Positions 32,481-33,343 of a stretch of 33,343 nucleotides of DNA are shown here, one piece after another. The DNA comes from Galbitalea sp036266835 (GTDB taxonomy: Bacteria; Actinomycetota; Actinomycetes; Actinomycetales; Microbacteriaceae). The notes below the pieces were generated by a model, which searched no databases, had not been told where the DNA came from, and saw only the letters and a program-made list of their open reading frames with translations. The DNA lies in contig DATAXD010000044.1 in the NCBI GenBank assembly GCA_036266835.1, forward strand, positions 1-33,343, in the 5' to 3' direction. The position numbers and the translations under genes were made by a program. Numbering within the stretch: position 1 is the first letter of the stretch; each line of letters begins with the position of its first letter.

Positions 32481-32538
32481 CAGGTCCCCGCAGGGAAACG
32501 CCGCCGGAATCACAAGGGCGACAGCCCTAACTCACCCG

Positions 32539-32554
32539 AATTGCATGAGTTACG
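32539..32554 (-). repeat. Inverted copy of the second repeat containing the DUF559 stop codon
   Basis: AATTGCATGAGTTACG is the exact reverse complement of 32446-32461. The TAA stop of the second DUF559 gene (32550-32552, minus) lies inside it. The 58 bp between this and the tandem pair contain AGGGC and GCCCT (small hairpin near 32515-32528) but no gene. Confidence 0.85.
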
Positions 32555-33343
32555 ACGGTCGACGGGTCGCGACTAGATTCAGGATCGCCTCACGTACTAG
32601 CCCCGGGTTCGCCATCGTGTGCTGATAGGCCGGGCGAAGCGACATGTATCCGACTCGTGCCAACGCGAGATCGCGACCTCGATCGCGCACATGTTTCTCC
32701 CACCCATCGTGTGCCATGCGGCTGTCGGCCTCGACGACGAGGCATCCCTCAACCACAAAATCGACCCGTCCAATACTTTCGAATAGAACCTGTACGTCGT
32801 ACTGCAGTCCCGCATCGGCGATGATTCGGCGAAGCATTGTTTCTTGGCCGGATTCGGCGCGCCCGTCGACCTGTGTGCGGAGATGGGCCACGCGCCCGGG
32901 AGCGGCGGCAAAGATCGACGTTAGGTCACCGGCTTCGATAAAGCCGAGATGCAGCGCGCTATCGATTGAGGCGAGCGCGTGCACGGTTTGCTGACACCGG
33001 AGCACCTGAACAAGCGCATCGCGGATGCCTACCATGAACTCGGTCCCGTCGTCGGCCATCAACGGCCTCCAGTGCAGTCTTACGCCATCGCGGTTTGACT
33101 TGGTGAGAGGAATGAAGCGATCCTTGGGGCTTCGCGAACGCGACATTGTTCGATTCATGTGCACATGGGTCTTCGCGTTCTCCCCCGCAAAGACGTCTAC
33201 CGCGGCGAGAGCCGAAACGCATGCGAGTCGACCTCCGATTCGAACAGCCTCAACCAGATGCCGGTCGGCATCAGGCAGCAAGTAGTGATCGCGGCGCGCG
33301 CGGATCAGCTGACCCCCGCGCACCGCGCTCGTGAGACTCAGGG
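32550..33343 (-). CDS. Second DUF559 protein with AbiEi-like N-terminus, 5' end outside the window
   Basis: At least 257 residues are visible; the gene appears to continue past the right edge, since the visible GTG at 33323 falls within the expected winged-helix region (VRGGQLIRARRDHYLLPDAD aligns with LGEIRRVRRAHYATLGATPD of the first DUF559 protein). The C-terminal DUF559 domain keeps the acidic pattern, counted from 33323: E161 (SGQET), D188 (GRVDF), E198 and D200 (LVVEADS). The two proteins share layout but are clearly diverged, including the replacement of ELDG by EADS. No toxin gene is visible beside it. It is likely a nuclease or DNA-binding protein; its function is unknown. Confidence 0.78.
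   Translation of the reverse strand, partial: LSLTSAVRGGQLIRARRDHYLLPDADRHLVEAVRIGGRLACVSALAAVDVFAGENAKTHVHMNRTMSRSRSPKDRFIPLTKSNRDGVRLHWRPLMADDGTEFMVGIRDALVQVLRCQQTVHALASIDSALHLGFIEAGDLTSIFAAAPGRVAHLRTQVDGRAESGQETMLRRIIADAGLQYDVQVLFESIGRVDFVVEGCLVVEADSRMAHDGWEKHVRDRGRDLALARVGYMSLRPAYQHTMANPGLVREAILNLVATRRPS

Overview
The window is high-GC DNA with tightly packed genes, frequent GTG starts and 4-bp ATGA/GTGA gene overlaps. Protein content points to an actinobacterium, most likely the family Microbacteriaceae: an actinobacterial biotin carboxylase/BCCP fusion, an LpdA-type quinone reductase without redox cysteines, monomeric-GMP-type ManC, and an SdhCDAB operon. The overall order (maf, acc alpha subunit, lpdA, purine nucleoside phosphorylase, phosphohexomutase, add, deoA, cdd, sdhCDAB) recalls from memory the Rv3282 to Rv3319 region of Mycobacterium tuberculosis, so the backbone looks like conserved core chromosome. 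The species cannot be named from the sequence alone.

Layout. 1-3746: a terminator hairpin, an RNA uracil methyltransferase (minus), then maf and the acyl-CoA carboxylase alpha subunit (plus). 3747-4936: a compact cassette holding one DUF559-type nuclease gene between 51-bp inverted repeats, fitted between the stop codons of two convergent core genes. 4944-6380: lpdA. 6521-9012: purine nucleoside phosphorylase and phosphohexomutase (plus). 9040-18170: a long minus-strand nucleoside block in transcriptional order cdd, BMP lipoprotein, ABC ATPase, two permeases, deoA, add, PTS EIIA, PTS EIIB. 18213-19334: manC. 19462-22967: sdhCDAB. 22964-25895: a cell-envelope protein and an ECF sigma factor fused to an anti-sigma-like zinc finger and a membrane/extracellular tail. 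26093-29735: BrkB-like membrane protein, exonuclease III, a repeat cluster, trpS and a GNAT acetyltransferase. 29827-32425: methyltransferase, secreted esterase lipoprotein, HAD hydrolase. 32444-33343: a second repeat set and a second DUF559 gene cut by the window end.

The nucleoside genes form one pathway. The BMP/ABC system would import nucleosides, Cdd and Add would deaminate cytidine and adenosine, DeoA and the purine phosphorylase would split the products to base plus (deoxy)ribose-1-phosphate, and the phosphohexomutase may link sugar phosphates to central metabolism. SdhCDAB is the respiratory succinate dehydrogenase.

The most unusual signal is repeat-based. A 17-bp unit, consensus CTCTCCNNNTTCAGGAG, occurs six times around the first DUF559 gene and six times in a gene-less array at 27976-28160, both times in inverted arrangement with long terminal inverted repeats. 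A second, unrelated unit (CGTAACTCATGCAAT) sits beside the second DUF559 gene in the same plus-plus-minus layout, with the gene's stop codon inside the inner inverted copy. This suggests a family of short-repeat elements, each paired with its own DUF559 nuclease, comparable in logic to REPIN/RAYT systems. I am not aware of a published description; this is inference from the sequence.
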